Shown: positions 26,885-36,750 of the stretch, piece after piece
Position numbering within the stretch: position 1 is the first letter of the stretch
How the letters are laid out: every line of letters begins with the position of its first letter
NCBI GenBank assembly: GCA_029263235.1
Contig: JAJCXW010000165.1
Span: 1-38,402 of the forward strand
DNA length: 38,402 nt
Reading direction: 5' to 3'
DNA from: Acidimicrobiales bacterium
GTDB lineage: Bacteria; Actinomycetota; Acidimicrobiia; Acidimicrobiales; Aldehydirespiratoraceae
The notes under the pieces: model-generated
The model's database searches: none
The model's input: only the letters and a program-made list of their open reading frames with translations
Told to the model about the DNA's origin: nothing
Position numbers and translations under genes: made by a program

Positions 26885-27672
26885 CGAAGCCGCCGATCTT
26901 GATTCCCCACGCCTCGGGCACCAACCGTGATCAGGAGGCCGCCCAGGCGATCGACATCGCCGGCGGCGATCCCCGAGTCGTGCATGTCAATCGGTTGCTC
27001 AACGGCGATGTCTCCTTCGGTGACCATGCCGCAATCCTCATCCCCGGAGGGTTCAGCTACGGAGACTCTCTCGGTGCCGGTGGCCGCTTGGCCCTCGAAC
27101 TCCGGACCTGGTTCGCCGACGAACTCGGTGTCGCGGTGAGAGCCGGACGACCGATCCTCGGAATCTGCAACGGCTTCCAGGCGCTGGTGAAGGCCGGCCT
27201 GCTGGCCGGACCGCAACGGCCCGTCGGACGCTCCGTGACGCTCACTCACAACTCCAACGGCAAGTTCGAGTGTCGATGGGTCACCCTCGGGATCGAACCG
27301 GGATGTCGGAGCAGCTGGCTCGCGCCGTTGTACGAACTCGTTGTCCGTTGCCCCGTCGCTCACGGCGAAGGGCGCCTGGCGGTGGCCGACGCCGAGGTTC
27401 TCGAGTCGATGGACGACGGGGGACTGGTCGCGTTTCGCTATCTCGATTCGGGATCAACCCCGCGGGGATCAGCCGGTCGGGCGGATGGCGTCTATCCGGC
27501 CAACCCCAACGGCTCCGTCGCCGACATCGCCGGCATGTGCGACGCCACTGGCGCCGTCGTCGGTCTCATGCCCCACCCCGAGGATCACATCTTCGACTGG
27601 CAGCGGCCGTCCGGCCCGCCGGGGGGCTCAGGATTACCATTGTTCCAGGCATTTGTGGAGGCCTCGAGATGA
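26881..27672 (+). CDS. purQ: Phosphoribosylformylglycinamidine synthase glutaminase subunit
   Basis: The 263-aa class I glutamine amidotransferase hydrolyses glutamine and passes ammonia to PurSL. The catalytic Cys lies in ILGICNGFQALVK, and the His and Glu partners in GLMPHPEDH. PGGFSYGDSLGAG forms the oxyanion region. It is longer than the ~225-aa B. subtilis type, matching the form that pairs with PurSL. It overlaps purSL by ATGA and purC by ATGA, so the three are tightly coupled. Confidence 0.95.
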   Translation: MTKPPILIPHASGTNRDQEAAQAIDIAGGDPRVVHVNRLLNGDVSFGDHAAILIPGGFSYGDSLGAGGRLALELRTWFADELGVAVRAGRPILGICNGFQALVKAGLLAGPQRPVGRSVTLTHNSNGKFECRWVTLGIEPGCRSSWLAPLYELVVRCPVAHGEGRLAVADAEVLESMDDGGLVAFRYLDSGSTPRGSAGRADGVYPANPNGSVADIAGMCDATGAVVGLMPHPEDHIFDWQRPSGPPGGSGLPLFQAFVEASR

Positions 27673-28637
27673 CCATTGACCTCAGTCCAGCCGTCGAGAA
27701 CCCCTTCGAAGGTCTCGACCCGGATGCGATCGCCGACCTCGGCCCGACGACCCGAGGCAAGGTGCGCGACATCGTCGACCTGGGCGACACCCTCGCGCTC
27801 GTGGCTACCGACCGGATCTCTGCTTTCGATCAGGTCCTCGGCACCGTGCCCTACCGCGGTCAGGTTCTCAATCAGTTGGCGGCTTGGTGGTTCGAGCAGA
27901 TCTCCGACATCGTCGACAATCACGTTGTGTCGGTACCCGACCCCAACGTCACGATCGGACGGAAGTGCGCACCACTGCCGGTGGAGGTGATTGTCCGGGC
28001 CCGACTCACGGGATCGACCAACACGGCCTTGTGGACCCGATACAACGCGGGGGAGCGCACTATCTACGGACTGGACTTTCCCGACGGAATGTCGAAGAAC
28101 GATCCCTTGCCCGAAGCGATCATCACTCCCACCACCAAGGCCGAGCAAGGGGAACACGACCGCCCGATCACCGAAGCTGAGATCGTGGAGATTGGCTTGG
28201 TGGAGGCCGACCTGTGGCAGGAGATCAGAACGGTTGCGTTGGCAGTGTTTGAGCGCGGCCGCCAGCTCGCGGCCCGGTCCGGGTTGGTCCTCGTCGACAC
28301 CAAGTACGAGTTCGGCGTCGACACCGATGGTGCTCTGGTGATCATCGATGAGGTGCACACCCCCGACTCCTCGAGGTTCTGGCGTGCGTCCACCGCCGAG
28401 GAGTTGATCGCAGGAGGAAGCGAGCCGGAGAATCTCGACAAGGAGGTGGTCCGGTTGTCCTACGCTGCCGCCGGCTACACCGGCGATGGCCCGCCACCGC
28501 CGCTTTCGCCGTCTCTGGCCGCACGAGTGTCGGCTGTCTACACCGAGAGCATCGAGATGCTCACAGGAGATCCCTTCGAGCCCGCCGCGTATCCAGCCGG
28601 TCCGAGAGTCGCGGAGGCAATTCGTCGTGCTGTCTGA
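27669..28637 (+). CDS. purC: Phosphoribosylaminoimidazole-succinocarboxamide synthase
   Basis: The 322-aa SAICAR synthetase joins CAIR and aspartate with ATP (step 7). Motifs include [46 protein letters not shown] and [30 protein letters not shown]. The last is typical of the ~300-aa type. The track extends upstream to 27270, but that portion lies in another frame of purQ. The correct start is ATG 27669, which overlaps the purQ stop as ATGA. About 90 bp follow before purE. Confidence 0.95.
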   Translation: MTIDLSPAVENPFEGLDPDAIADLGPTTRGKVRDIVDLGDTLALVATDRISAFDQVLGTVPYRGQVLNQLAAWWFEQISDIVDNHVVSVPDPNVTIGRKCAPLPVEVIVRARLTGSTNTALWTRYNAGERTIYGLDFPDGMSKNDPLPEAIITPTTKAEQGEHDRPITEAEIVEIGLVEADLWQEIRTVALAVFERGRQLAARSGLVLVDTKYEFGVDTDGALVIIDEVHTPDSSRFWRASTAEELIAGGSEPENLDKEVVRLSYAAAGYTGDGPPPPLSPSLAARVSAVYTESIEMLTGDPFEPAAYPAGPRVAEAIRRAV

Positions 28638-28729
28638 AGTGGGAGAGAGCCGCCAGCGGGTGTCCCGCATCGATCGGCACCGACGCGCGAGGATTCTGTT
28701 GCACCGGTTCACAAAGGGGAGGCAATGTG

Positions 28730-29224
28730 ATGTCGAGTGACCAGCCGTTGGTTGGGATCGTCATGGGTAGCGACTCCGACTGGCCCACGATGCGTCGGGC
28801 CTCCGACATCCTCACCGAGTTCGGAGTGGCCCACGAGTCTCGTGTGGCGTCGGCACACCGCACTCCCGATCTCATCTCCGAATACGCGAGCGGAGCCGAG
28901 GCAAGAGGTCTTCGAGCGATCATCGCCGGGGCCGGAGGAGCTGCGCATCTAGCGGGCGTGGTAGCGGCCTACACAATCGTGCCGGTGATCGGGGTGCCGA
29001 TCCAGAGCCGCGCCCTCAACGGGATGGATTCTCTGCTCTCGATCGTGCAAATGCCGGGCGGAGTCCCGGTGGCCACGATGGCGATCGGCGATGCCGGAGC
29101 CACCAACGCCGGGCTGTTTGCGGCGGCACTGCTCGCCGGCACCGATCCGGAGCTTGCGGCATCGCTGCACGACTACCGAAAACGGCGGGCCGACAAGGTG
29201 CGCGAGATCGAACTCGAACGATGA
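28730..29224 (+). CDS. purE: N5-carboxyaminoimidazole ribonucleotide mutase
   Basis: The 164-aa class I PurE converts N5-CAIR to [26 protein letters not shown] with the catalytic His, [16 protein letters not shown] and GVPIQS are all present. Its partner PurK is not in the window. AGGGGAGG lies 7 nt before ATG 28730 and only 4 nt before GTG 28727, so the ATG is preferred. The stop overlaps the purF ATG (ATGA). Confidence 0.95.
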   Translation: MSSDQPLVGIVMGSDSDWPTMRRASDILTEFGVAHESRVASAHRTPDLISEYASGAEARGLRAIIAGAGGAAHLAGVVAAYTIVPVIGVPIQSRALNGMDSLLSIVQMPGGVPVATMAIGDAGATNAGLFAAALLAGTDPELAASLHDYRKRRADKVREIELER

Positions 29225-30690
29225 CCCGTTCTCCTCGCGGCGCGCACCCGGAACCCGATCCCACGACGGTCTTCCACGACGATCGTCCCCACGAGGAATG
29301 CGGAGTAGTCGGGATCTACGCACCGGGGCAGGAGGCGGCGAGGTTGGCTTTTTTCGCCATACACGCCTTGCAGCATCGTGGCCAGGAAGCGGCGGGCATC
29401 GCCAGCTGCAAGGACGGGGTTGCCCACATACACAAGGGACAGGGCCTTGTCAGCAGCGTGTTCAACGAGGACAACCTGTCGACCCTGCAGGGACACCTCG
29501 CGATTGGTCACACTCGCTATTCCACGACGGGCGGATCCGGCATTCGCAACGCCCAGCCCCAAGTCATCGAGACGATCGACGGGCCGTTCGGGGTGGCCCA
29601 CAACGGCAACCTCGTCAATGCCCCGCAGCTCCGACGAGAGCTCCTGGAGCGTGGAATTGGCCTTCAGACCTCCTCCGACACCGAGGTCATCGTCCAGATG
29701 CTCGCCGGGGCCGGCGGCGACTGGTTGTCGAAGATCAGGGTCCTCATGAGTAGGGCCGAAGGAGCCTTCGCTCTCACAATCCTCACCCGCGACGCCGTAT
29801 ACGGGGTCCGCGATCCTTGGGGATTTCGTCCGCTGGCGATCGGCGAGATCGATGGCGGACACGTGCTGGTCTCGGAGACTTGCGCCTTCTCGACCATCGG
29901 GGCCCGGTTCGTACGCGAAGTCGAGCCCGGTGAAATCGTGAAGCTGTCCGACGAAGGTCTTCACGTCGAGCAGGGAGCCGTCCCGAAGAAGCGGGCCTTC
30001 TGCACCTTCGAACAGATCTACTTCTCTCGTCCCGACAGCATCCATGCCGGCAACCTCGTCCACTCGACCCGCCAGCGCCTCGGTCGTGAACTCGCCCGCG
30101 AATCACCGGTCGAGGCCGACCTGGTGGTGCCGGTACCCGACTCGGGAACTCCGCATGCGGTCGGTTTCGCCCAAGAATCTGGAATTCCCTACACGGAGGG
30201 TCTGATCAAGAATCGTTATGTCGGTCGGACCTTCATCGAGCCGACACAGCAACTCCGCGATACCGGAGTGGCCATGAAGTTCAACCCGCTCGGCGACAAC
30301 CTGTTCGGCAAACGGGTGGTGATGGTCGACGACTCGATCGTGAGGGGAACCACCAGCGGTCCGCTGGTGGCCATGCTGAGAGACGCCGGGGCAACCGAAG
30401 TTCACGTGCGCGTGGCGTGCCCTGCGATCACCGACCCGTGCTACATGGGTGTCGACATGGCCTCCAGTGAAGATCTCATCGCCGGCCATAAGACCGTTGA
30501 GGAGATACGTCAGCACATCGGAGCCGACTCACTGGCCTTCTTGTCGATCGAAGCCCTGATGAGAGCACTCGAGGCCGACGAGGGCTACTGCAACGCCTGC
30601 TTCACCGGCAACTATCCATTCGAGTCTGAACGATTCGTGCAACTACGGCTCAGCGCCAAGGAACAGTTCGCCCAGGTCTGGGGCGACTGA
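29221..30690 (+). CDS. purF: Amidophosphoribosyltransferase
   Basis: The 489-aa enzyme makes phosphoribosylamine from PRPP and glutamine, the first committed step of purine synthesis. Cys27 in [11 protein letters not shown] is the likely N-terminal nucleophile exposed after removal of a 26-residue propeptide. The PRPP loop is [15 protein letters not shown]. Four Cys match the 4Fe-4S ligands of the B. subtilis enzyme: one before [10 protein letters not shown] (FCTFEQ), one in DPCYMGVD, and two in CNACFTG. The enzyme is therefore the oxygen-labile Fe-S type. Overlap with purE is 4 nt; purD follows after 6 bp. Confidence 0.96.
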   Translation: MTRSPRGAHPEPDPTTVFHDDRPHEECGVVGIYAPGQEAARLAFFAIHALQHRGQEAAGIASCKDGVAHIHKGQGLVSSVFNEDNLSTLQGHLAIGHTRYSTTGGSGIRNAQPQVIETIDGPFGVAHNGNLVNAPQLRRELLERGIGLQTSSDTEVIVQMLAGAGGDWLSKIRVLMSRAEGAFALTILTRDAVYGVRDPWGFRPLAIGEIDGGHVLVSETCAFSTIGARFVREVEPGEIVKLSDEGLHVEQGAVPKKRAFCTFEQIYFSRPDSIHAGNLVHSTRQRLGRELARESPVEADLVVPVPDSGTPHAVGFAQESGIPYTEGLIKNRYVGRTFIEPTQQLRDTGVAMKFNPLGDNLFGKRVVMVDDSIVRGTTSGPLVAMLRDAGATEVHVRVACPAITDPCYMGVDMASSEDLIAGHKTVEEIRQHIGADSLAFLSIEALMRALEADEGYCNACFTGNYPFESERFVQLRLSAKEQFAQVWGD

Positions 30691-30696
30691 GCCGAC

Positions 30697-31992
30697 ATGT
30701 TCACGACCGGTTCGAGAATTCTGCTGGTCGGCGGGGGAGGGCGCGAACATGCCCTCGCGTGGCGCTTGGCGACCTCCGACCGAGTGCGGGAAGTTCTGAT
30801 TGGTCCGGGAAACGCGGGAACCGCCTCCACCCCGGGTTGCAGCAACATCGCGCTCGACACGTCCGACGTCGGAGCGATCGTCGCCACTGCTCGTTCATGC
30901 TCAGCAGATCTTGTGGTCGTGGGCCCCGAAGGGCCACTCGTGGCTGGAGCCGTCGATGCGCTCAGCCGTGAGGGGATAGCCGCGTTCGGGCCGTCGGCCG
31001 CTGCGGCCCGACTCGAAGGCTCGAAGGTTCATTGCAAGAACTTCCTGCTTCGCCACGGCATACCGACCGCAGTGGCGGAGTCGTTCACCGATGCCGACGC
31101 TGCTTTGGCCGGCCTTCGACATTTCGATCAACCTCCGGTCGTGAAGGCCAGCGGATTGGCAGCAGGCAAGGGTGTGATTGTGGCCGAGACATTCGAGGAC
31201 GCCGCCGCGGCGATCGAGTCGATACTCCTCGATCACCGATTTGGCGACGCCGGGGCCGAGGTTCTGCTCGAACAGCGACTCCACGGCACCGAAGTGTCGG
31301 TGCTCGCCTTCTGCGATGGCGAGCGGTTCGCTCTGATGCCGCCGGCCCAGGACCACAAGCGTTTGATGGTCGGTGATCTCGGACCCAACACGGGAGGCAT
31401 GGGAGCGTTCGTGCCTTCACCGCTCACCAGTCCCGCACTGCTCGATCAAGTCAGCAGCGAGGTCTTCGCCCCGACGCTTGCTGGCATGACCCAAGAGGGC
31501 ACCCCATACCGGGGAGTGCTCTATGCCGGCCTGATGCTCACCGAGGATGGTCCGAAGGTCATCGAGTTCAACTGCAGATTCGGGGACCCCGAGACCCAGG
31601 TGGTGATGCCACTGCTCGAGTCCGATCCTTTCGAGTTGTTCGAGGCGTGCGCCCACGGTTCGCTCGACGACGTTGAGGCCCGCTGGTCGACCGATGCTGC
31701 GGCAACGGTCGTGATGGCCTCGGAGGGTTACCCCGATTCGGGTTCTCCGTCGGTGCGAATCAGCGGCCTGTCCGATGCCACCGCCGATGGCTGCATCGTG
31801 TTTCATGCCGGCACGAGACTGGACGACGGCGAAGTCTTCACTGCCGGTGGCCGTGTCCTGTCGGTTACCGCGGTAGCCCTCGACCTCGCCACGGCTGCTG
31901 CCTCGGCTCATGCAGGCCTATCCAAGATCAGATTCGCGGGAGCCCAACACAGATACGACATAGCACTGGCGACAGCCGAGGTGAAGCAATGA
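30697..31992 (+). CDS. purD: Phosphoribosylamine-glycine ligase
   Basis: The 431-aa ATP-grasp enzyme makes GAR (step 2). [53 protein letters not shown] and [16 protein letters not shown] are family landmarks. It starts at ATG 30697, 6 bp after purF, and its stop overlaps the purM ATG by ATGA. Confidence 0.96.
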   Translation: MFTTGSRILLVGGGGREHALAWRLATSDRVREVLIGPGNAGTASTPGCSNIALDTSDVGAIVATARSCSADLVVVGPEGPLVAGAVDALSREGIAAFGPSAAAARLEGSKVHCKNFLLRHGIPTAVAESFTDADAALAGLRHFDQPPVVKASGLAAGKGVIVAETFEDAAAAIESILLDHRFGDAGAEVLLEQRLHGTEVSVLAFCDGERFALMPPAQDHKRLMVGDLGPNTGGMGAFVPSPLTSPALLDQVSSEVFAPTLAGMTQEGTPYRGVLYAGLMLTEDGPKVIEFNCRFGDPETQVVMPLLESDPFELFEACAHGSLDDVEARWSTDAAATVVMASEGYPDSGSPSVRISGLSDATADGCIVFHAGTRLDDGEVFTAGGRVLSVTAVALDLATAAASAHAGLSKIRFAGAQHRYDIALATAEVKQ

Positions 31993-32990
31993 CCAGCTAC
32001 CGCGAGGCCGGGGTCGACATCGACGCCGGCAATCGGACAGTGAAGATGCTCTCGGAGGTCGTGAAGTCGACCATGACCCCTCCGGTTCTCTCCGAGTTGG
32101 GAGCGTTCGGAGGCCTGTTCGCGGCCGATGATCTCGGGCCGGGGAAGATTCTGGTGGCGTCCACCGATGGCGTCGGAACCAAGGTCGAATTGGCGGCCCG
32201 GCACGGTGCTTGGCGTGGTGTCGGCACCGATCTCGTCAACCACTGCATCGACGACATCCTTGTTCAGGGGGCTCGTCCTCTCTTCTTTCTCGACTACATC
32301 GCCACTGCCAAGCTCGTGCCCGAGGTGGTGGCCGAGATCGTGACCGGTATGGCCGTCGCCTGCCGCGCCTCGGGATGCGCTCTGCTCGGAGGCGAGACGG
32401 CTGAGATGCCGGGTGTCTACACGCCGGGGGCAGTCGACATCGCCGGCACCATCGTCGGGGTGGTCGATCAGGCCGACCTATGGCCCCGAACCGCTGATCT
32501 CACGACCGGAGATCTACTGATCGGGCTGTCGAGCTCAGGGCCCCACACCAATGGCTACTCACTGATCCGCAAGCTCCTCGACGACAACACCGCCGACGAG
32601 ACGATGATCCATGCCCTACTGAAGCCCCACCGGAGCTACATCAATGATGTCGACGCTCTCATCGAAGGCGGAGTCGAGCCGCTGGCACTGGCGCACATCA
32701 CCGGTGGTGGACTGTTCGAGAACGTGCCCCGAGTGTTGCCGGATCATCTGAGCGCATCCTTTTCCCTCGGATCATGGGAAGTACCGGACCTGTTTCGGAC
32801 GCTCGCATCGTGGTCGGGCATGCCCGACTCCGAGCTGTTCCGGGTGTGGAACATGGGGATCGGCCTGGTGGTGGCCATCAAGGCCCACGACTCCGACGCC
32901 GCAGAGCGGCTTGGCTATCCGATTGTCGGCCGACTGGTCGAGCGTTTGGAGAGCCAACCGGGAGTTGTGCTGGAGGGGAACTGGCGGTGA
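31989..32990 (+). CDS. purM: Phosphoribosylformylglycinamidine cyclo-ligase (AIR synthase)
   Basis: The 333-aa enzyme closes the imidazole ring of AIR from FGAM with ATP (step 5). Motifs are STDGVGTKVELA, GTDLVNHCIDDILVQGA, LLGGETAEMPGVY, GLSSSGPHTNGYSLIRK and ITGGGLFENVPRVL. It overlaps purD by ATGA and the purN start by GTGA. Confidence 0.96.
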   Translation: MTSYREAGVDIDAGNRTVKMLSEVVKSTMTPPVLSELGAFGGLFAADDLGPGKILVASTDGVGTKVELAARHGAWRGVGTDLVNHCIDDILVQGARPLFFLDYIATAKLVPEVVAEIVTGMAVACRASGCALLGGETAEMPGVYTPGAVDIAGTIVGVVDQADLWPRTADLTTGDLLIGLSSSGPHTNGYSLIRKLLDDNTADETMIHALLKPHRSYINDVDALIEGGVEPLALAHITGGGLFENVPRVLPDHLSASFSLGSWEVPDLFRTLASWSGMPDSELFRVWNMGIGLVVAIKAHDSDAAERLGYPIVGRLVERLESQPGVVLEGNWR

Positions 32991-33601
32991 CGGCTCGAGT
33001 CGTCGTGCTGGCATCCGGATCCGGGACCAACCTCCAGTCGCTAATCGACGCGTGTGCCCAGGGCCGCCTGGACGCCGAAGTCGTGCACGTAGTATCCGAT
33101 CGAGCCGATGCGTTCGCTCTCGAGAGAGCTCGTAGATCCGAGATCAGCAGTGAGTGTCGCCCGCCGGCACCGCTCCTGGGAGATTCTGCCGATCGGGGAG
33201 CGGCGCGTCGTTCCTACGACACGGAGTTGGCTCGCTCGGTGGCGGATCGCCACCCCGATCTCGTGGTGTTGGCTGGTTGGATGCGACTGCTCACATCAGA
33301 GTTTCTCGGAACGTTTCCCGATCAGGTGATCAATCTCCATCCGGCACTGCCCGGGAAGTTTCCGGGAGCCCACGCCATCGACGATGCATGGGAGGCCCAC
33401 CAGACTGCCGGCCTCGACCACACCGGAGTGATGGTGCACATGGTGCCCGATGAAGGCATCGACAACGGACCGGTGGTAGCCACTCAGCGAGTCGACATAC
33501 TCGACACCGACACTCGGGCTTCGCTCGAAGAACGAATCCACGAGGTCGAGCACGAGCTCTTGACGAGGGCAGTGTCCGAGCTGATCGCAGGGAACGAATG
33601 A
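32987..33601 (+). CDS. purN: Phosphoribosylglycinamide formyltransferase
   Basis: The 204-aa formyl-tetrahydrofolate-dependent enzyme makes FGAR (step 3). VVLASGSGTNLQSLID is the nucleotide-binding start, VINLHPALPGKFPGAHA carries the catalytic Asn and His, and GVMVHMVPDEGIDNG the catalytic Asp. The stretch around residues 55-70 is Pro/Arg-rich and slightly longer than in E. coli. The track starts at 32774 inside purM; GTG 32987, overlapping the purM stop as GTGA, gives the normal N-terminus. Its stop overlaps menA by ATGA. Confidence 0.94.
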   Translation: MTARVVVLASGSGTNLQSLIDACAQGRLDAEVVHVVSDRADAFALERARRSEISSECRPPAPLLGDSADRGAARRSYDTELARSVADRHPDLVVLAGWMRLLTSEFLGTFPDQVINLHPALPGKFPGAHAIDDAWEAHQTAGLDHTGVMVHMVPDEGIDNGPVVATQRVDILDTDTRASLEERIHEVEHELLTRAVSELIAGNE

Positions 33602-34512
33602 ACACCGAGGACAGCGAGACCATCGATCCTCCATCCGGCATCGGCCTGTGGGTGGCGGGAGCCCGACTACGCACCCTGCCCGCAGCGGTGGTGCCGGTGG
33701 CGGTAGGTGCTGCCGTGGCGGTCGGACAAGGTCCCGACACGGCATGGTGGCGGGCAGGGGCCGCTCTCGTCGTGGCGTTGGCTCTGCAGGTAGGGGTCAA
33801 CTACGCCAACGACTACTCCGACGGGGTCCGGGGAACCGACGGTGGAGCGAGGGTCGGGCCGGTTCGTCTAGTTGGATCAGGGCTCGTGTCGGCTTCGAGT
33901 GTGAAGCTCGCCGCCATACTCGCTTTCGGACTCGCCGGCGTGGCGGGTGCGACTCTGGCAGCGGCGGTGGGGCCGGAGCTGTTCGTGGTCGGCGCACTCT
34001 GCATTCTCGCGGGCTGGACCTACACCGGTGGCCCCCGGCCCTACGGGTACCTGGGGCTCGGCGAGGTCTTCGTATTCGTGTTCTTCGGGATCGTCGCCAC
34101 GGTGGGAACCACCTATGTGCTGGTGGAAGAGATCAGCGGGCTGGCGGTGGCGTGCAGCATGAGCGTGGGGCTCTGGGCCACCGCCCTGCTGGTGATCAAC
34201 AATCTCCGCGACATTCCTGGCGATACCGCGTCAGGGAAACGGACCTTGGCGGTCAGGCTCGGCGACAGAAAGACCCGGGTCCTTTTCGTGGCCATGCAGT
34301 ATGCCGCATTCGCGGTGGCGATCGGGGTCAACATGTCGACCGGCCGTGGCGCGGCCGCCGCGGTGTTCGGGATCCCGTTCTCCGTCGCTGCGATGCGCCA
34401 GGCGGCCAGGGGAACCACAGGAGCGGGCTTGATTCCGGTGCTCGGGGCGACAGGGCGAGCCCAGCTCGTGTCAGGCCTGGCGATGGCGGCGGGGTTGGCG
34501 CTCACCGGATAG
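33598..34512 (+). CDS. menA: 1,4-dihydroxy-2-naphthoate polyprenyltransferase
   Basis: The 304-aa UbiA-family membrane enzyme attaches a polyprenyl chain to DHNA to give demethylmenaquinone. It has about eight hydrophobic segments. The two Asp-rich, Mg-binding motifs are NYANDYSDGVRGTD and NNLRDIPGDTASGK, with RTLAVRLGD after the second. It is the last gene of the purine run and overlaps purN by ATGA, so it is translated in step with it. It is convergent with menG, which encodes the next enzyme of the pathway. Confidence 0.94.
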   Translation: MNTEDSETIDPPSGIGLWVAGARLRTLPAAVVPVAVGAAVAVGQGPDTAWWRAGAALVVALALQVGVNYANDYSDGVRGTDGGARVGPVRLVGSGLVSASSVKLAAILAFGLAGVAGATLAAAVGPELFVVGALCILAGWTYTGGPRPYGYLGLGEVFVFVFFGIVATVGTTYVLVEEISGLAVACSMSVGLWATALLVINNLRDIPGDTASGKRTLAVRLGDRKTRVLFVAMQYAAFAVAIGVNMSTGRGAAAAVFGIPFSVAAMRQAARGTTGAGLIPVLGATGRAQLVSGLAMAAGLALTG

Positions 34513-34552
34513 GCGAACACAGCGACACAGCGGCTTGGAGATTGCGTTCTGG

Positions 34553-35233
34553 CTACTGCTCGCGAGTGGCAGTGATGAGCTGGGCCCCGACGAATAGACG
34601 ACGCTCCACGTCGGTGAATCCGGCCGAACTGATCTGGGCCGACATCACCGACCATTCCGGCATGTAGGCGAGCGACTTGGGCAGGTAGCGGTAGGCCTCG
34701 CGGTTCGACAGCAGGCCTCCGATTCTCGGCACGATTCGCCCGAAGTAGAATCCATGTCCCATACGGAGCACCCGATTCTCGGGCTGAGCGGCGTCGAGAA
34801 GAGAGATGCGCCCTCCCGGGCGGACCACACGTGCGAGCTCTTCGAAGAACCCTGGCAGCTCCACCAGATTGCGGAGCGCGAAGCCGCATGTCGCGCCATC
34901 GGCTGCCGCGTCGGGCAGGGGCATGCTCAAGATGTCGGCATGCAACAGTGGGGCGGTTGTTCGGGCAGCAGTGAGCATCCCCATCGACAGGTCGAGGCCG
35001 ATCGGCACGATTCCGTGACGTTGCAGACCACGACAGAAATCGCCGGTGCCGCAGGCCAGGTCGAGCACGACGGAACCACCGGGCAGCCCGAGGTCGCTGA
35101 TCGCCTTTCGTCTCCACCTGGTGTCGAGTCCGAAGGTCATCACCCGATTGACGAGATCGTAGCGAGGGGCAATCGAATCGAACATCGATCTGACGGCCCG
35201 CCGCTTTTCGTCGCCGGTGGGCAGATCGGTCAC
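34553..35233 (-). CDS. menG: Demethylmenaquinone methyltransferase
   Basis: The 226-aa SAM-dependent methyltransferase converts demethylmenaquinone to menaquinone, the last step. The start region VRSMFDSIAPRYDLVNRVMTFGLD and SAM motif VVLDLACGTGDFC are typical of UbiE/MenG. ALRNLVELPGFFEELARVVRPGG is the family's second motif. The menaquinone (MenG) rather than ubiquinone role is inferred from the actinobacterial context and menA across the gap. The GTG 35233 start overlaps the upstream small membrane gene by 4 nt (GTGA). Confidence 0.94.
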   Translation of the reverse strand: MTDLPTGDEKRRAVRSMFDSIAPRYDLVNRVMTFGLDTRWRRKAISDLGLPGGSVVLDLACGTGDFCRGLQRHGIVPIGLDLSMGMLTAARTTAPLLHADILSMPLPDAAADGATCGFALRNLVELPGFFEELARVVRPGGRISLLDAAQPENRVLRMGHGFYFGRIVPRIGGLLSNREAYRYLPKSLAYMPEWSVMSAQISSAGFTDVERRLFVGAQLITATREQ

Positions 35234-35631
35234 TTGAACCAGATGCGTTGGTATGACGAACTCATCGGGTGGAGAAGAAGGGCGACCAGAGCTATCTCGA
35301 ACATCAGGTTGATCGGGTTGTCGAATGCCCTCGAGAGACCTTCGGTCAGAACGAATCCGACGGTGACGACCAATGGTGCCGCCGCTGCGGCGACACCGAC
35401 CTGGTACCCCAGCTTCTTTTCGTTGGCGATGCCGTAGGCGCCGGCAACCATCCCGACCGTGACCAGGAGGATGAAGATCGTGCCGAGGAATACCGAGCCG
35501 AAGAGGCTCACTCGGCCCACTCTCAACAGACCGCCGAAGAGAATGGCCATCGCTCCGTTGAAGTACATGAGTATCTGAGCGATGTAGAGGGTCTGCGGTT
35601 GGCGGTTGTTTACCCAGATCCGTTCGTTCAT
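35230..35631 (-). CDS. Small integral membrane protein, unknown function
   Basis: The 133-aa protein is mostly hydrophobic, with four likely membrane segments (about residues 16-35, 43-66, 74-96 and 106-122). It begins with MNERIWVNNRQPQTLYIAQI and ends in RIWFK. I recognise no family motif. It overlaps menG by GTGA, so it is cotranscribed and probably coupled, but whether it is tied to quinone metabolism is unknown. The start is ATG 35631; no clear Shine-Dalgarno was found. Confidence 0.75.
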   Translation of the reverse strand: MNERIWVNNRQPQTLYIAQILMYFNGAMAILFGGLLRVGRVSLFGSVFLGTIFILLVTVGMVAGAYGIANEKKLGYQVGVAAAAAPLVVTVGFVLTEGLSRAFDNPINLMFEIALVALLLHPMSSSYQRIWFK

Positions 35632-35676
35632 ATCAACCAGTATGGACCCGTGGATGGCTGCAGCCTCACCGGCGGG

Positions 35677-36750
35677 TCAACCGGGTCGAGGGGGATCGAT
35701 GATCTGACGGCTGGCCCGGAGTTGGCCGCAGGCGGCGTCGATCTCGGTGCCGCGATTGCGGCGCACGGTGGCATTGACACCGAGCTGTTCGAGCTCGTCG
35801 CAGAAGTCATCGACTCCGGCTCGAGAAGTACCCTTCGTGGGATAGCCCGGGGTCGGGTTGAGGGGAATCAGATTGACGTGGGCACGAAGACGGTGACACA
35901 GCACCGCTAGTTCCCTCGCGTCGGTATCCCGATCATTGACTCCCTCTATCAGGGCCCACTCGAAGGAGATACGACGGTTCTTCGCGGCGAGGTAACGCTC
36001 ACAGGCTCGAACGAGCTCCTCGATCGGGTAGCGGCGGTTGATCGGCACCAGCTCGTTGCGAAGAGTGTCGTTGGCAGCATGGAGAGACACGGCGAGATTG
36101 ACGGGGAGCGCCTCGTCGGCCAGCCGGTCGATGCCGGGAATCACCCCCACTGTGGAGACGGTGATGTGTCTGGCGGAAATGCCGATATCGCCGTGGATTC
36201 GTTCGACCGCCCCCCACATGCGGTCGTAGTTGGCCAGGGGCTCACCCATACCCATGAACACCACGTTGGAGACACGTCGGGGTGCCGAGGTGACTCGGGC
36301 CCGAGCTACCTGCTCGACAATCTCGCCCACCGAGAGTTGGCGATCGAACCCGCTCTGCCCGGTGGCGCAGAATCCGCAGGCCATGGCACAGCCGGCTTGG
36401 GTGGAGACGCACACAGTCGTGCGATCGCGGTAGTGCATCAGCACCGTTTCGATGGTGCGGTCATCGTGGAGTCGCCACAGCCACTTGACGGTCTGACCAT
36501 CTCGACTCACCGACTCGGCGGCCGGTTCGAGCGCCGACGGAAGCATCTCGACGAGGGTCGAACGAAGCGCTTTGGGGATGTCGGTGAGTTCTTCGAGCGG
36601 GGCCCCACGTTCGTAGAGACCGCGCCACACCTGATCGATCCGGTAACGAGGTTGGCCTTCGAGAAACGCCTCGAGTTCGTCGCGAGTCGGGTCGTATCGA
36701 AGAACGGGGGCATCGACACTGTGGCGTCCGACTACCTGAATGCTGGTCAT
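35677..36750 (-). CDS. rlmN: 23S rRNA (A2503)/tRNA (A37) C2-methyltransferase RlmN
   Basis: The 357-aa radical-SAM enzyme has the CxxxCxxC cluster motif in CAMACGFCATG, an upstream conserved Cys (TVCVSTQAG) and a late Cys (EIDAACGQLR). These are the partners used by RlmN/Cfr in ping-pong methyl transfer. VVFMGMGEPLANYD, ISARHITVSTVGV and the C-terminal LGVNATVRRNRG are typical. The ORF track extends to 36882, but the added residues lie inside mshD. The start is ATG 36750, overlapping the mshD stop by ATGA. Its stop lies 45 bp upstream of the small membrane gene that precedes menG. Confidence 0.95.
   Translation of the reverse strand: MTSIQVVGRHSVDAPVLRYDPTRDELEAFLEGQPRYRIDQVWRGLYERGAPLEELTDIPKALRSTLVEMLPSALEPAAESVSRDGQTVKWLWRLHDDRTIETVLMHYRDRTTVCVSTQAGCAMACGFCATGQSGFDRQLSVGEIVEQVARARVTSAPRRVSNVVFMGMGEPLANYDRMWGAVERIHGDIGISARHITVSTVGVIPGIDRLADEALPVNLAVSLHAANDTLRNELVPINRRYPIEELVRACERYLAAKNRRISFEWALIEGVNDRDTDARELAVLCHRLRAHVNLIPLNPTPGYPTKGTSRAGVDDFCDELEQLGVNATVRRNRGTEIDAACGQLRASRQIIDPPRPG

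Noticed and set aside
27270-27668. N-terminal 133-residue extension of purC in the ORF track
   Set aside because: It lies within purQ in another frame and is Arg/Gly-rich; purC starts properly at ATG 27669 with an ATGA overlap.
32774-32986. N-terminal 71-residue extension of purN in the ORF track
   Set aside because: It is out-of-frame purM sequence; GTG 32987 gives the standard PurN start.
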